Positions 9,609-17,769 of a stretch of DNA of 64,000 bases are shown in pieces. This DNA comes from Kineosporia corallincola (GTDB taxonomy: Bacteria > Actinomycetota > Actinomycetes > Actinomycetales > Kineosporiaceae): positions 186,001-250,000 of the forward strand of contig NZ_JAHBAY010000012.1 of NCBI RefSeq assembly GCF_018499875.1, read 5' to 3'. The stretch's first letter is position 1. The number at the start of each line of letters is the position of its first letter. The position numbers and the translations under genes are program-made. The notes under the pieces are model-generated. The model saw only the letters and a list, made by a program, of their open reading frames with translations. It was not told the origin of the DNA and did no database searches.

Positions 9609-10779
9609 AACCCGGCGGCACCACGAGGTCCGCCGGGCTCAGATCGGCCACCGACGCCACTCCCAGCCCGGTTAGCGCCGAGTCGATGCCGCCACGCAGG
9701 ACGTCGAGCACGTTCTCCACCCCGGCCTGCCCGTTCGCGGCCAGCCCCCAGAGCGGGGCGCGCCCGATCATCACCGCGCGGGCGCCCAGCGCCAGCGCCT
9801 TGACCACGTCGGACCCCCGGCGCACCCCGCCGTCCATGAGCACCTCGACCTGGTCACCGACGGCGTCGGCGACGGCGGGCAGGCTGCGGACCGCGGCGCG
9901 CTCGGTGTCCAGGTTGTTGCCGCCGTGGTTGGACACCGAGATCGCGGTGGCCCCGTGGTCGACGGCGCGCAGGGCGTCGTCCACCCGGGTGATTCCCTTG
10001 ATCATGAACGGCCCGTCCCACCGCTCGCGCAGCCAGCCCACGTCGTCCCAGCTCGGTGGCGGGGTGTTCTTCCAGGTGCCGTAGGCCTCGAAGAAGGTCG
10101 GCACGGGCCGGCCCGGTTCGGCCAGGTTCGGCACCGTCAGGGTGGGCAGCCGGCCCGCCCGCACCCAGTCCAGCAGCCAGGCCGGGCGGGTGATCACGGC
10201 GGGCGCGAACCGCACGGCGGTGGCAAGGTCGAGACGCAGCGGGACCCGCGGCGAGCCCCAGTCACGCCCTTCGGAGAACGACCAGTTCAGTGTGAGGATC
10301 AGGCCCGCCGCACCGGCCGCGCGAGCCCGGTCCAGGCCGGCCAGCACGTGCTCGCGTGACCCGGTCCAGCTGGTCTGGAAGAAGGTGACGGGATTGGCGC
10401 CGACGACCTCCTCGATCGGCCTGCTCGCGAACGAGCTCAGGCACATCGCGGTGCCGCGGGCCGCGGCGGCCCGGGCCACCGCCACCTCGCCCTCGGGGTG
10501 CACCGCCTGCACACCGGTCGGGGAGATCAGCACCGGCAGCGCCAGGTTTTGGCCCATCACCCGGACCCCGAGCCGCCGCTCGCGCGGCAGGTCGGCCACG
10601 TGCGGGGCGAAACCGATTTCACCGAAGGCGTTCTCGTTGTCGCTGGGGGTGAGGCCGCGCTCGGAGCCGGCCACGAGCGCCTTGAACACCGGCTCCGGCA
10701 GGCGCTTCTCCGCCCGGCGGCGCGCCTGCGCGACGCTCTCGAACCACGGGTTGCGCGCCCAGGGACGGAACGGGCCCAT
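9592..10779 (-). CDS. mftD: MftD paralogue with altered active-site positions
   Basis: 395 aa. It is an FMN-dependent alpha-hydroxy-acid-oxidase-fold protein very similar along its whole length to the second MftD of this locus. MftD converts the trimmed Val-Tyr-derived product into redox-active premycofactocin. Shared landmarks are SPTGVQAVHPEGE, the ISVSNHGGNNLD catalytic His region, MDGGVRRGSDVVKALALGARAVMIGR for flavin phosphate, and NGQAGVENVLDVLRGGID. Two positions differ: FFQTSW (Ser137) where the paralogue has FFQMYW (Tyr130), and TLNW (Asn165) where it has TTDW (Asp158). In glycolate-oxidase-type enzymes those positions are the catalytic Tyr and Asp. It may be a specialised, partner-binding or inactive copy. 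Confidence 0.88.
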   Translation of the reverse strand: MGPFRPWARNPWFESVAQARRRAEKRLPEPVFKALVAGSERGLTPSDNENAFGEIGFAPHVADLPRERRLGVRVMGQNLALPVLISPTGVQAVHPEGEVAVARAAAARGTAMCLSSFASRPIEEVVGANPVTFFQTSWTGSREHVLAGLDRARAAGAAGLILTLNWSFSEGRDWGSPRVPLRLDLATAVRFAPAVITRPAWLLDWVRAGRLPTLTVPNLAEPGRPVPTFFEAYGTWKNTPPPSWDDVGWLRERWDGPFMIKGITRVDDALRAVDHGATAISVSNHGGNNLDTERAAVRSLPAVADAVGDQVEVLMDGGVRRGSDVVKALALGARAVMIGRAPLWGLAANGQAGVENVLDVLRGGIDSALTGLGVASVADLSPADLVVPPGFRERR

Positions 10780-10863
10780 GACGGGTCACCTTCTTCCTCG
10801 CGAAGCGTGCGGGATCACACGCGGCCGGCTGCCCGCCGGTCCCCCGCACCCCTACCACGCGCA

Positions 10864-10890
10864 CTATATTGACACTACGTGCCAATATAG
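10864..10890. promoter_or_regulatory. Palindromic operator in the divergent mftD promoter region
   Basis: CTATATTGACA and TGCCAATATAG are 11-bp arms (10 of 11 match) around a 5-bp spacer. Read from the centre it is GACAC-TAC-GTGCC, the same core as the palindrome before mftA. Each arm holds a -10-like hexamer facing outwards: TATAGA on the plus strand at 10886-10891 and TATAGT on the minus strand at 10863-10868. A bound repressor could therefore cover both promoters. A TetR-type site, probably for MftR, is the simplest reading. Confidence 0.75.
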
Positions 10891-10969
10891 ATCCCCAGGT
10901 CGGCGGAAGGTCCCGGTCGAGCGGGACCGGCGGTTCCGCCAGACCTCTCGAAGAGGAGAGAACACACGT

Positions 10970-12163
10970 ATGGCCAACCCCTGGTTCGAGACGGTCGCCG
11001 AGGCGCAGCGACGGGCGAAGAAGCGGCTGCCGAAGTCGGTCTACATGGCCCTCGTGGCCGGCTCCGAGCGCGGCCTGACCGTCGACGACAACCTGAACGC
11101 CTTCGGTGAGCTGGGTTTCGCCCCGCACGTCGCCGGGCTGTCGCAGACCCGCGAGCTGAGCACCTCGGTGATGGGCCAGGACCTGGCGCTGCCGGTGATG
11201 ATCTCGCCCACCGGTGTGCAGGCGGTGCACCCCGAGGGCGAGGTGGCGGTGGCCCGGGCCGCCGCCAACCGCGGCATCACCATGGGCCTGAGCTCGTTCG
11301 CGAGCCGCTCGATCGAGGACGTCGCGGCCGTCAACGACAGGACCTTCTTCCAGATGTACTGGGTGGGCACCCGTGAGGTCCTGGTGCAGCGCATGGAGCG
11401 CGCCCGGGCCGCCGGGGCCAAGGGCCTGATCATGACCACCGACTGGTCGTTCTCGATGGGCCGCGACTGGGGCTCCCCGGAGATCCCGTCGAAGATCGAC
11501 CTGAAGACGGCGATCAGATTCGCCCCGGAGGTGCTGCGCCGGCCGAAGTGGCTGTACGAGTTCGGGAAGACCGGCAGCATCCCCGACCTGACCACGCCGA
11601 ACCTGGCCCCGCCGGACGGCGGCCCGGCGCCGACCTTCTTCGGCGCCTACGGCGAGTGGTCCGGCACCCCGCTGCCCACCTGGGACGACATCGCCTGGCT
11701 GCGCAAGGAGTGGGGCGGGCCGTTCATGCTCAAGGGGGTCATGCGGGTGGACGACGCCCTGCGCGCCCGGGACGCCGGGGTCACGGCGATCTCGGTGTCC
11801 AACCACGGCGGCAACAACCTGGACGGCACCCCGGCGCCGATCCGGGCCCTGCCCGCCATCGCCGAGGCGGTCGGCGACGACATCGAGGTGGTGCTCGACG
11901 GCGGCATCCGCCGCGGTTCCGACGTGGTCAAGGCGGTCGCCCTGGGCGCCCGCGCGGTGATGATCGGCCGCGCCTACCTGTGGGGCCTCGCGGCCAACGG
12001 GCAGGCCGGGGTGGAGAACGTCATCGACATCCTGCGCGGCGGCATCGACTCGGCGGTGCTCGGGCTGGGTCACTCGTCGATCCACGACCTGACCGCCGGC
12101 GACCTGATCGTGCCGGAGGGTTTCACCCGCTCGCTCGGTGCCGGGACCGTGAAACCGGCCTGA
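10970..12163 (+). CDS. mftD: Pre-mycofactocin synthase MftD (canonical copy)
   Basis: 397 aa. FMN enzyme that oxidatively deaminates the MftE product to make premycofactocin. It opens with NPWFETVAEAQRRAKKRLPK, as in known MftD proteins. Active-site positions of the family are intact: Tyr130 in FFQMYW, Asp158 in TTDW and His in SVSNHGG. The FMN-phosphate segment LDGGIRRGSDVVK and the end, GLGHSSIHDLTAGDLIVPEGFTR, are typical. The start is fixed by a strong AAGAGGAGAG site 10-19 bp upstream of the ATG. It is divergent from the paralogue over a 190-bp gap with a shared palindrome. Confidence 0.93.
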   Translation: MANPWFETVAEAQRRAKKRLPKSVYMALVAGSERGLTVDDNLNAFGELGFAPHVAGLSQTRELSTSVMGQDLALPVMISPTGVQAVHPEGEVAVARAAANRGITMGLSSFASRSIEDVAAVNDRTFFQMYWVGTREVLVQRMERARAAGAKGLIMTTDWSFSMGRDWGSPEIPSKIDLKTAIRFAPEVLRRPKWLYEFGKTGSIPDLTTPNLAPPDGGPAPTFFGAYGEWSGTPLPTWDDIAWLRKEWGGPFMLKGVMRVDDALRARDAGVTAISVSNHGGNNLDGTPAPIRALPAIAEAVGDDIEVVLDGGIRRGSDVVKAVALGARAVMIGRAYLWGLAANGQAGVENVIDILRGGIDSAVLGLGHSSIHDLTAGDLIVPEGFTRSLGAGTVKPA

Positions 12164-12182
12164 GCCTCCTCCCCCGAACCGC

Positions 12183-12217
12183 CCCCGGAAACCGTTGCCC
12201 GGCACCGGTTTCCGGGG
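12183..12217 (+). terminator. Hairpin after mftD
   Basis: CCCCGGAAACCG and CGGTTTCCGGGG are perfect 12-bp arms with an 11-nt loop, 20 bp past the mftD stop. No U-run follows, so it is a strong hairpin but an incomplete terminator. The rest of the 173-bp gap before the HSP90-like gene shows no other clear signal. Confidence 0.6.
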
Positions 12218-12336
12218 TCCCTCCAGGCCCGGGCAGCAGTGCGTGAGGACGCCGGTCCGCACGGTGACCGGATCCGGCCGGTTTCATCCCCCCGGCGGTT
12301 TCGGACAAACCCGCAACACCCCCTAGGCTTTCGCAG

Positions 12337-14226
12337 GTGCCTGACTCCCCTGACCGAACACCCCGGCCGTTCCAGGTCGACCTGCGGGGAATCGTCGACC
12401 TGCTCAGCCGGAGCATCTACTCCGGGCCGCAGGTGTACCTGCGCGAGCTCCTCCAGAACGGTGTCGACGCGATCACCGCGCGTGGGGCCCTGCCCGGCTC
12501 GCCCCCCGGCTCCATCCGGATCACCCCGGCCGCCGGTCAGGACGGCGAACTGGTCTTCACCGACAACGGGGTCGGCCTGACCGCGGCCGAGGTCGGCGAG
12601 CTGCTGGCCACGGTCGGCCGCAGCTCCAAGCGCGACGTGCTCGACCTGCCCCGCACCGACCGGCTCGGCCAGTTCGGCATCGGCCTGCTCAGCTGCTTCA
12701 TGGTCAGCGACGACATCCGGGTGCTGTCCCGGGCGGCCGGCGGCGAGCCCCCGGTGGAGTGGATCGGCAGCGCCGACGGCACCTTCACCGTGCGCGAGCT
12801 GGACGACGACGAGGCCCTGCCGGAGATCGGCACCCAGGTGCGGCTGCGGCCCCGGGCCGGCGACGGCGAGCTCACCTCGCCCACCGCCGTGCTCGAGCTG
12901 GCCACCCGCTACGGCGCCTACCTGCCGGTGCCGGTGCGGGTCGAGATGCCCGGCGGCGAGCAGACGGTCAGCTCGGAACCGCTCTTCGCGCAGCCGTTCA
13001 CGGCCCCCTCGCCGGAGCTCATGGCCCTCGGCAAGGAACTGCTCGGCGCCGAGCCGCTCGACGCCGTGCCGCTGCACGTGCCCGGCACCGGCACCCGCGG
13101 CACCGCCTTCGTGCTGCCGTTCGCCCCCTCCCCCGGCGCCCGCCAGGCCACCCGGGTGTACCTGCGCGGCATGCTGCTGTCCGAGCGGATCGACGACCTG
13201 CTGCCCGAGTGGGCGTTCTTCGCCCGCTGCGTGGTCGACACCACCGGGCTGCGGCCCACCGCCAGCCGCGAGTCGCTGATCCAGGACGACGCGCTGGAGG
13301 AGACCCGGGCCGAGCTCGGGTCCGCCCTGCGCCGCTGGGTCGCCACCATGGCCAACCGCGACCCGGTGCGGCTGAGCAGCTTCCTCGGTGTGCACCACCT
13401 GGCCCTGCGGGCCCTGGTGCTGCACGACGACGAGCTGGCCGGGTTCATCGTGCCCTGGCTGCCGATCGAGACCAGCAACGGCCAGACCACCTACCGCGAG
13501 CTGCTGCGCGGCGGCGCCCCGCTGCGCTTCGCCGAGACCGTGGACGAGTTCCGGCAGATCGCCGCGATCGCCCGGCCGGACAGCCCGGTGATCAACGGCG
13601 GCTACGTGTACGACGCCGACATCCTGCGCCGCCTGCCCGACCTGATCCCCGGCACGGTCGTCGAGACCGTCACGATCACCGACGAACTGGCCTCGCTCGA
13701 CGTGCCGCCGCTGGCCGAGCGCCCGGCCGCGCAGCGTCTCCAGGCCCGGGCCGAGGAGGCCCTGAAAGATCTCGACTGCACGGTCCTCGTGCGGTCGTTC
13801 GCTCCCGACACCCTCCCCGCACTGCACATCGCCGACGCCGGGGTCCTGCGCCGGCTCCAGCGGCAGCGGGCCAAGGAGGCCGGGAGCGGCATGTGGGCGT
13901 CGATCCTGCAACGCATCGACGACGCCCAGAACCAGCAGGACGCACAGCACCAGCAGAACGGGGAGGGTGAGACCGTCGGCGCCGCCGGTCAGCTCTGCCT
14001 GAACTGGCGCAACCGGCTGGTGCGGGCACTCGCCGACAGCGACGACGAGCTGCTGTTGGCGCGTACCGTACGGGTGGTCCACGTGCAGGCCCTGCTGGCT
14101 GCACACCGCCCCCTCCGCGCCGTTGAGCGGGCCTCGCTCACCGACGCACTGACCGACATCGTGCACCTGAGTGCCGGGCTGGGCGCAGACCTCGGCGAAC
14201 TGCCGGACGCCCCCGGGGAGAACTGA
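12337..14226 (+). CDS. HSP90-family (HtpG-like) GHKL ATPase
   Basis: 629 aa, close to HtpG length. The Bergerat ATP fold is complete: ELLQNGVDAI at 37-46, DNGVG at 76-80 and GQFGIG at 111-116 followed by LLSCFMVSDD. The middle domain is recognisable by VYLRGMLLSERIDDLLPEWAFFARCVVDTTGL and ASRESLIQ. A Gln/Asn-rich linker (DDAQNQQDAQHQQNGEGE) near residue 530 precedes a divergent C-terminal helical region. It is not the standard HtpG; the divergence suggests a dedicated chaperone. It starts at GTG and heads a four-gene run with TPR proteins (5-bp gap to the next ATG), which are typical HSP90 partners. Confidence 0.87.
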   Translation: MPDSPDRTPRPFQVDLRGIVDLLSRSIYSGPQVYLRELLQNGVDAITARGALPGSPPGSIRITPAAGQDGELVFTDNGVGLTAAEVGELLATVGRSSKRDVLDLPRTDRLGQFGIGLLSCFMVSDDIRVLSRAAGGEPPVEWIGSADGTFTVRELDDDEALPEIGTQVRLRPRAGDGELTSPTAVLELATRYGAYLPVPVRVEMPGGEQTVSSEPLFAQPFTAPSPELMALGKELLGAEPLDAVPLHVPGTGTRGTAFVLPFAPSPGARQATRVYLRGMLLSERIDDLLPEWAFFARCVVDTTGLRPTASRESLIQDDALEETRAELGSALRRWVATMANRDPVRLSSFLGVHHLALRALVLHDDELAGFIVPWLPIETSNGQTTYRELLRGGAPLRFAETVDEFRQIAAIARPDSPVINGGYVYDADILRRLPDLIPGTVVETVTITDELASLDVPPLAERPAAQRLQARAEEALKDLDCTVLVRSFAPDTLPALHIADAGVLRRLQRQRAKEAGSGMWASILQRIDDAQNQQDAQHQQNGEGETVGAAGQLCLNWRNRLVRALADSDDELLLARTVRVVHVQALLAAHRPLRAVERASLTDALTDIVHLSAGLGADLGELPDAPGEN

Positions 14227-14231
14227 GCGAG

Positions 14232-15347
14232 ATGAACACCACCCAGAGCCGGACCGACGGCAAGTCCTCCCGGTCCATCGACACGGACGTCCTGCTGGAC
14301 CGCGTGGAATGCCTCCTCGTGCTCGAGGAGTTCGGTCTGGCCGGGCAGCTGCTCGACCTGATCGCCACCCGGCGCATGCTGCTGAAGACGACGTTCACCG
14401 ACGAGCAGACCCGGCGCCTGGCCGCGGCCCGGGCCCGGCGGGACACCCCGCCGGAGTACGACGTGGCCCTCGAGCCGGTGGTCGCCTCCGGCGACGACGC
14501 GGACCCGCTGAAGATCGTCGACGAGCAGCTCGCCACCGACGGCTGGAACCGCGGCCAGGCCGCGGCGCTGCTGCGGGCCCGGGCCTGGATCCTGGCCGGC
14601 GGCGGGCAGCTCGAAGAGATGCTGCGCACCGCCGAGGAGGCCCTGAAGATCGGCCTCGACCTGGGCGCCCACGGGTTCTGCGTGCAGCTGTCGCGCACCG
14701 CCGCGGCGGCCACGCTCGACCTGCACCGCTACCAGGAGGCCGCCGACCTGTACCGGCTGGCCCTGACCGAGGCCGCGGCCGGCGAGCCGATCGTCATCGT
14801 CGAGCCGCCCCGCCAGCCGCACGGCGACCTGCTCGGCCTGATCGACTCGCTGCACCTGCTCGGCCAGGCCCGCGGCCGGGCCGGCGACCTGAAGGGCGCC
14901 GAGGAGGTCATGCGCGAGGCGCTCCAGCTGGCGTCCACCCCGCCGGCCTCCGAGCACCCGGCCGTCAGCAACGCCCGGGCCGAGGTGCTGCACGCCCTGG
15001 CCCTGCTGCTCAGCGGTCAGGGCGCCGAGCGGCTCGACGAGGCACTGGAGTTCGCCGGGGCCTCGGCCGACACCTACTCCGGCATCAGCGCCAAGGTCGA
15101 GGCCGGCCGCGCCCTGGCCCTGGCCGCCCGGCTGCTCACCTCCGCCGACCGGCCCGCCGACGCCGTGCCCTACCTGGAGAAGGCAACGGCCGTGCTGGCC
15201 GCCGAGCCCGAGCACCTGGTCGGCTGCCTCGACATCCTGGCCGCCACCTACGCCCAGCTCGGCCGCGCCGACGACGCCAAGGCGGCCGAGGAACTGTCCG
15301 AGCAGATGCGTGCCCTGGTCGAGGCGGCGACCCCGGCCCAGGACTGA
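14232..15347 (+). CDS. TPR-repeat protein, 371 aa, HSP90-linked
   Basis: No signal peptide or catalytic motif. The protein is nearly all paired Ala/Leu-rich helices of TPR type (for example LLGQARGRAGDLKGAEEVMREALQLA and YLEKATAVLAAEPEHLVGCLDILAATYAQLGRADDAKAAE). The C-terminal third resembles the C-terminal third of the two large TPR proteins that follow. It starts five bases after the HSP90-like stop and ends four bases before the next ATG, so all three are probably one transcript. It is likely a scaffold or adaptor; the client is unknown. Confidence 0.8.
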   Translation: MNTTQSRTDGKSSRSIDTDVLLDRVECLLVLEEFGLAGQLLDLIATRRMLLKTTFTDEQTRRLAAARARRDTPPEYDVALEPVVASGDDADPLKIVDEQLATDGWNRGQAAALLRARAWILAGGGQLEEMLRTAEEALKIGLDLGAHGFCVQLSRTAAAATLDLHRYQEAADLYRLALTEAAAGEPIVIVEPPRQPHGDLLGLIDSLHLLGQARGRAGDLKGAEEVMREALQLASTPPASEHPAVSNARAEVLHALALLLSGQGAERLDEALEFAGASADTYSGISAKVEAGRALALAARLLTSADRPADAVPYLEKATAVLAAEPEHLVGCLDILAATYAQLGRADDAKAAEELSEQMRALVEAATPAQD

Positions 15348-15351
15348 GGTC

Positions 15352-17721
15352 ATGGCCCAGCCCGAGGAGCGCATCCGGCACCTGCTCGGCGAGATCGACG
15401 TCACCCCGTTCTGCCCGGCCGAGCGCCTCCTGATCGACGAGGCGCTCGGGCTGGCCGAACAGCACGGCCTGGACCAGCTGGCCTACGCCGCCCGGCTGCG
15501 GCTGCTGCCCTCCGCCCACCACACCGGCGACACCGACGCCCAGCTGTCGGCGTTCGCCTGGTGCGTGTCCCGCAACGACGCCGACCCGGTGCGCTACCCC
15601 ACCCGGATCGGCGAGTACGACCTGCTCTGGTTCCACAAGCACGTCGTCGGCGCCCTGCTCGGCAACCCGATGTTCTCCACCGCCGACGTGGACGCCGCGA
15701 TCGACGCCATGCAGCAGCGCTACCTGCGCGAGGGCGTCGGGCTGTCCGGGGTGCGGCAGGCCCGGTTCCAGGCCGCCGTCCGGCAGGGACGCCACGACGC
15801 CGCCCGCGAGCTGCTGGCCGAGCTGCGGCGCACCCCGCGCGACCGGTACTCGCACTGCGAGACCTGCGGGCGCGCCGAGGAGGCCGAGTTCCACTACCTC
15901 ACCGGCGACGACGCGGCCGGGCTGCGGCTCGCCGACGAGATCCTCGACCAGGAACTCACCTGCGGCGACGAGCCGGAGAACACGATGGCCCAGGCCCTGC
16001 TGCCGCTGCTGCGGGCCGGCCGGGCGGACGAGGCCCGGCAGCTGCACCTGCACGGCTACCGGATGGCCCGCGGCAACCCCGACAACCTCCGGATGATCGC
16101 CCAGCACCTGCGGTTCTGCGCCGTCACCGGCAACGAGGCCCGCGGCCTGGAGATCCTCGAACGGCACCTGCCGTGGATCACCCACGACGGCCTGAACGCC
16201 CGCGCTCACCTGGACGCGCTGTCGGCCGCCGGGGTGGTGCTGGCCGCGGCCGACCGGGCCGGGGCCGGCGACCAGGTGGTGCGCGCCGCCTCCGACCCGG
16301 CGCTGGCCCGCCTGCTCGGCGGGCCCGACCGGACCGACCGGACCTGGACGGTGCGGGGGCTGACCGCCGCCGTGCGGGTCGCGGCCGGGCGGCTGGCCAC
16401 CGCGTTCGACCTGCGCGACGGCAACGACCGGCACCACCGCCGGCTGCTGGAGGACGTGGCGCTGCCGGACACCCCCTACGACGTCCCCCTGGCCACCCGT
16501 CCCGCCACCCGCCCGGCCGTGCTGGCGGCACCCGGCAACGAGGGCGAGCTGCGGGGGCAGGTCGCCGGGCTGATCGCCGAGGCGGAGATGCTGATGTCCG
16601 GTGAGCCCGCCCTGGCGCTGAGCGCCGCCGACGACGCGCTGCGGGCCGGGTTGCGGCTCGGCGACCGGGCCGTCGCGGTCGCCACCGCGCGCCTGGCCGC
16701 GCTGGCCGCCACCCGGCTGGGCGAGGACGACGCGGCCGTGCAGTACTGCCGCACCGCCGTGCAGGAGGCCACGGCCGGTGAGCTGCCCACCGAACCGGCG
16801 ATCCGGCTGGAGCTGGGCGCCGCGCTGTGCCGCGCCGGCGAACCCGACGAGGGCTCGCTGGAGTTCGAGGCAGCGATCCGCCGGCTGCGGGCCCTGCACG
16901 CCGGGCCGGCCGAACTGGCCGAGGCGCACTTCATGCTCGGCCAGGCCCTGGCCGCCGGCACCGACGACCCGGACGACGACAGCGCCCGCGACAGCTACCG
17001 CGACGCCGTCGCCCTGGCCTCCTCCGCCCAGGACTGGCCCGCCACCACCCGCTACGCGCTGGCCCTCGGCGACCTGCTGTTCGCCCGCCGTGACCCACAG
17101 GCCCTGACCGTGCTGGCCGGGGCCGTGGACTCGGCCCGGCAGGTCTCCGACAGCCCGCTCACCCTGCTGCGCGCCATGCACCTGCTCGGCCAGGCGATGG
17201 CCCAGACCGGCAAGACCGAGATGGCCGAGACGGTGCTGCGCGAGGCCCTCGACCGGGCCGCCGACCCACTCGCCGCCACCGACCCGGCCGTGCTCTACGA
17301 GCACGCCGACGTGCTCGACTCGCTGGCCCGCACGATCGGCGACACCGACCTGTTCGGGGAGCGGCTCGACGAGGCCGTCACGCTGGCCCGGCACTCGGCC
17401 GGCACGTTCCGCGCCGTCGGCGCCGACGCCGAGGCCGGCCGGTCCCTGGTGCTGGCCGCGCAACTGCTCGACCGGGCCGACCGCACCGGCGAGGCGCTGC
17501 CCCTGCTGGTCGAGGCGGAACCGCTGCTGGCCGGCCGGCCCCGGCTGCTGCTGGAGTGCCTGACCGGCCTGACCCAGGCCTACGAGCGGCTGGGCCGCAC
17601 GCTCGACGCCCGGGCCGCCACCGGGCGCGCCGACCGGCTGCGCCGGCAGCACCTGGCCGGGCCGGTGCCGTTCGCACCGTCCGCCGGGGACCACACCGAG
17701 GACCCCGACGTCCTCGGCTGA
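15352..17721 (+). CDS. Large TPR-repeat protein A, 789 aa, with HCxxC motif
   Basis: Helical-repeat protein with no enzyme motif. The first 250 residues are closely similar to the next gene product (YAARLRLLPSA, GDTDAQLSAFAWCV, LLWFHKHVV, YSHCETC at 166-172, TCGDEPENT, LRFCAVTGN). The HCxxC plus further conserved Cys could bind zinc, but no ligand set is proven. The C-terminal half consists of TPR pairs. The pair looks like a tandem duplication. Translation is probably coupled to the preceding TPR gene. I do not recognise a function; adaptor or sensor for the HSP90-like ATPase is inference. Confidence 0.78.
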   Translation: MAQPEERIRHLLGEIDVTPFCPAERLLIDEALGLAEQHGLDQLAYAARLRLLPSAHHTGDTDAQLSAFAWCVSRNDADPVRYPTRIGEYDLLWFHKHVVGALLGNPMFSTADVDAAIDAMQQRYLREGVGLSGVRQARFQAAVRQGRHDAARELLAELRRTPRDRYSHCETCGRAEEAEFHYLTGDDAAGLRLADEILDQELTCGDEPENTMAQALLPLLRAGRADEARQLHLHGYRMARGNPDNLRMIAQHLRFCAVTGNEARGLEILERHLPWITHDGLNARAHLDALSAAGVVLAAADRAGAGDQVVRAASDPALARLLGGPDRTDRTWTVRGLTAAVRVAAGRLATAFDLRDGNDRHHRRLLEDVALPDTPYDVPLATRPATRPAVLAAPGNEGELRGQVAGLIAEAEMLMSGEPALALSAADDALRAGLRLGDRAVAVATARLAALAATRLGEDDAAVQYCRTAVQEATAGELPTEPAIRLELGAALCRAGEPDEGSLEFEAAIRRLRALHAGPAELAEAHFMLGQALAAGTDDPDDDSARDSYRDAVALASSAQDWPATTRYALALGDLLFARRDPQALTVLAGAVDSARQVSDSPLTLLRAMHLLGQAMAQTGKTEMAETVLREALDRAADPLAATDPAVLYEHADVLDSLARTIGDTDLFGERLDEAVTLARHSAGTFRAVGADAEAGRSLVLAAQLLDRADRTGEALPLLVEAEPLLAGRPRLLLECLTGLTQAYERLGRTLDARAATGRADRLRRQHLAGPVPFAPSAGDHTEDPDVLG

Positions 17722-17769
17722 TGATTACCTAGACGCGTCACGACGGACCAAACAGGGAGCAACACAGCG

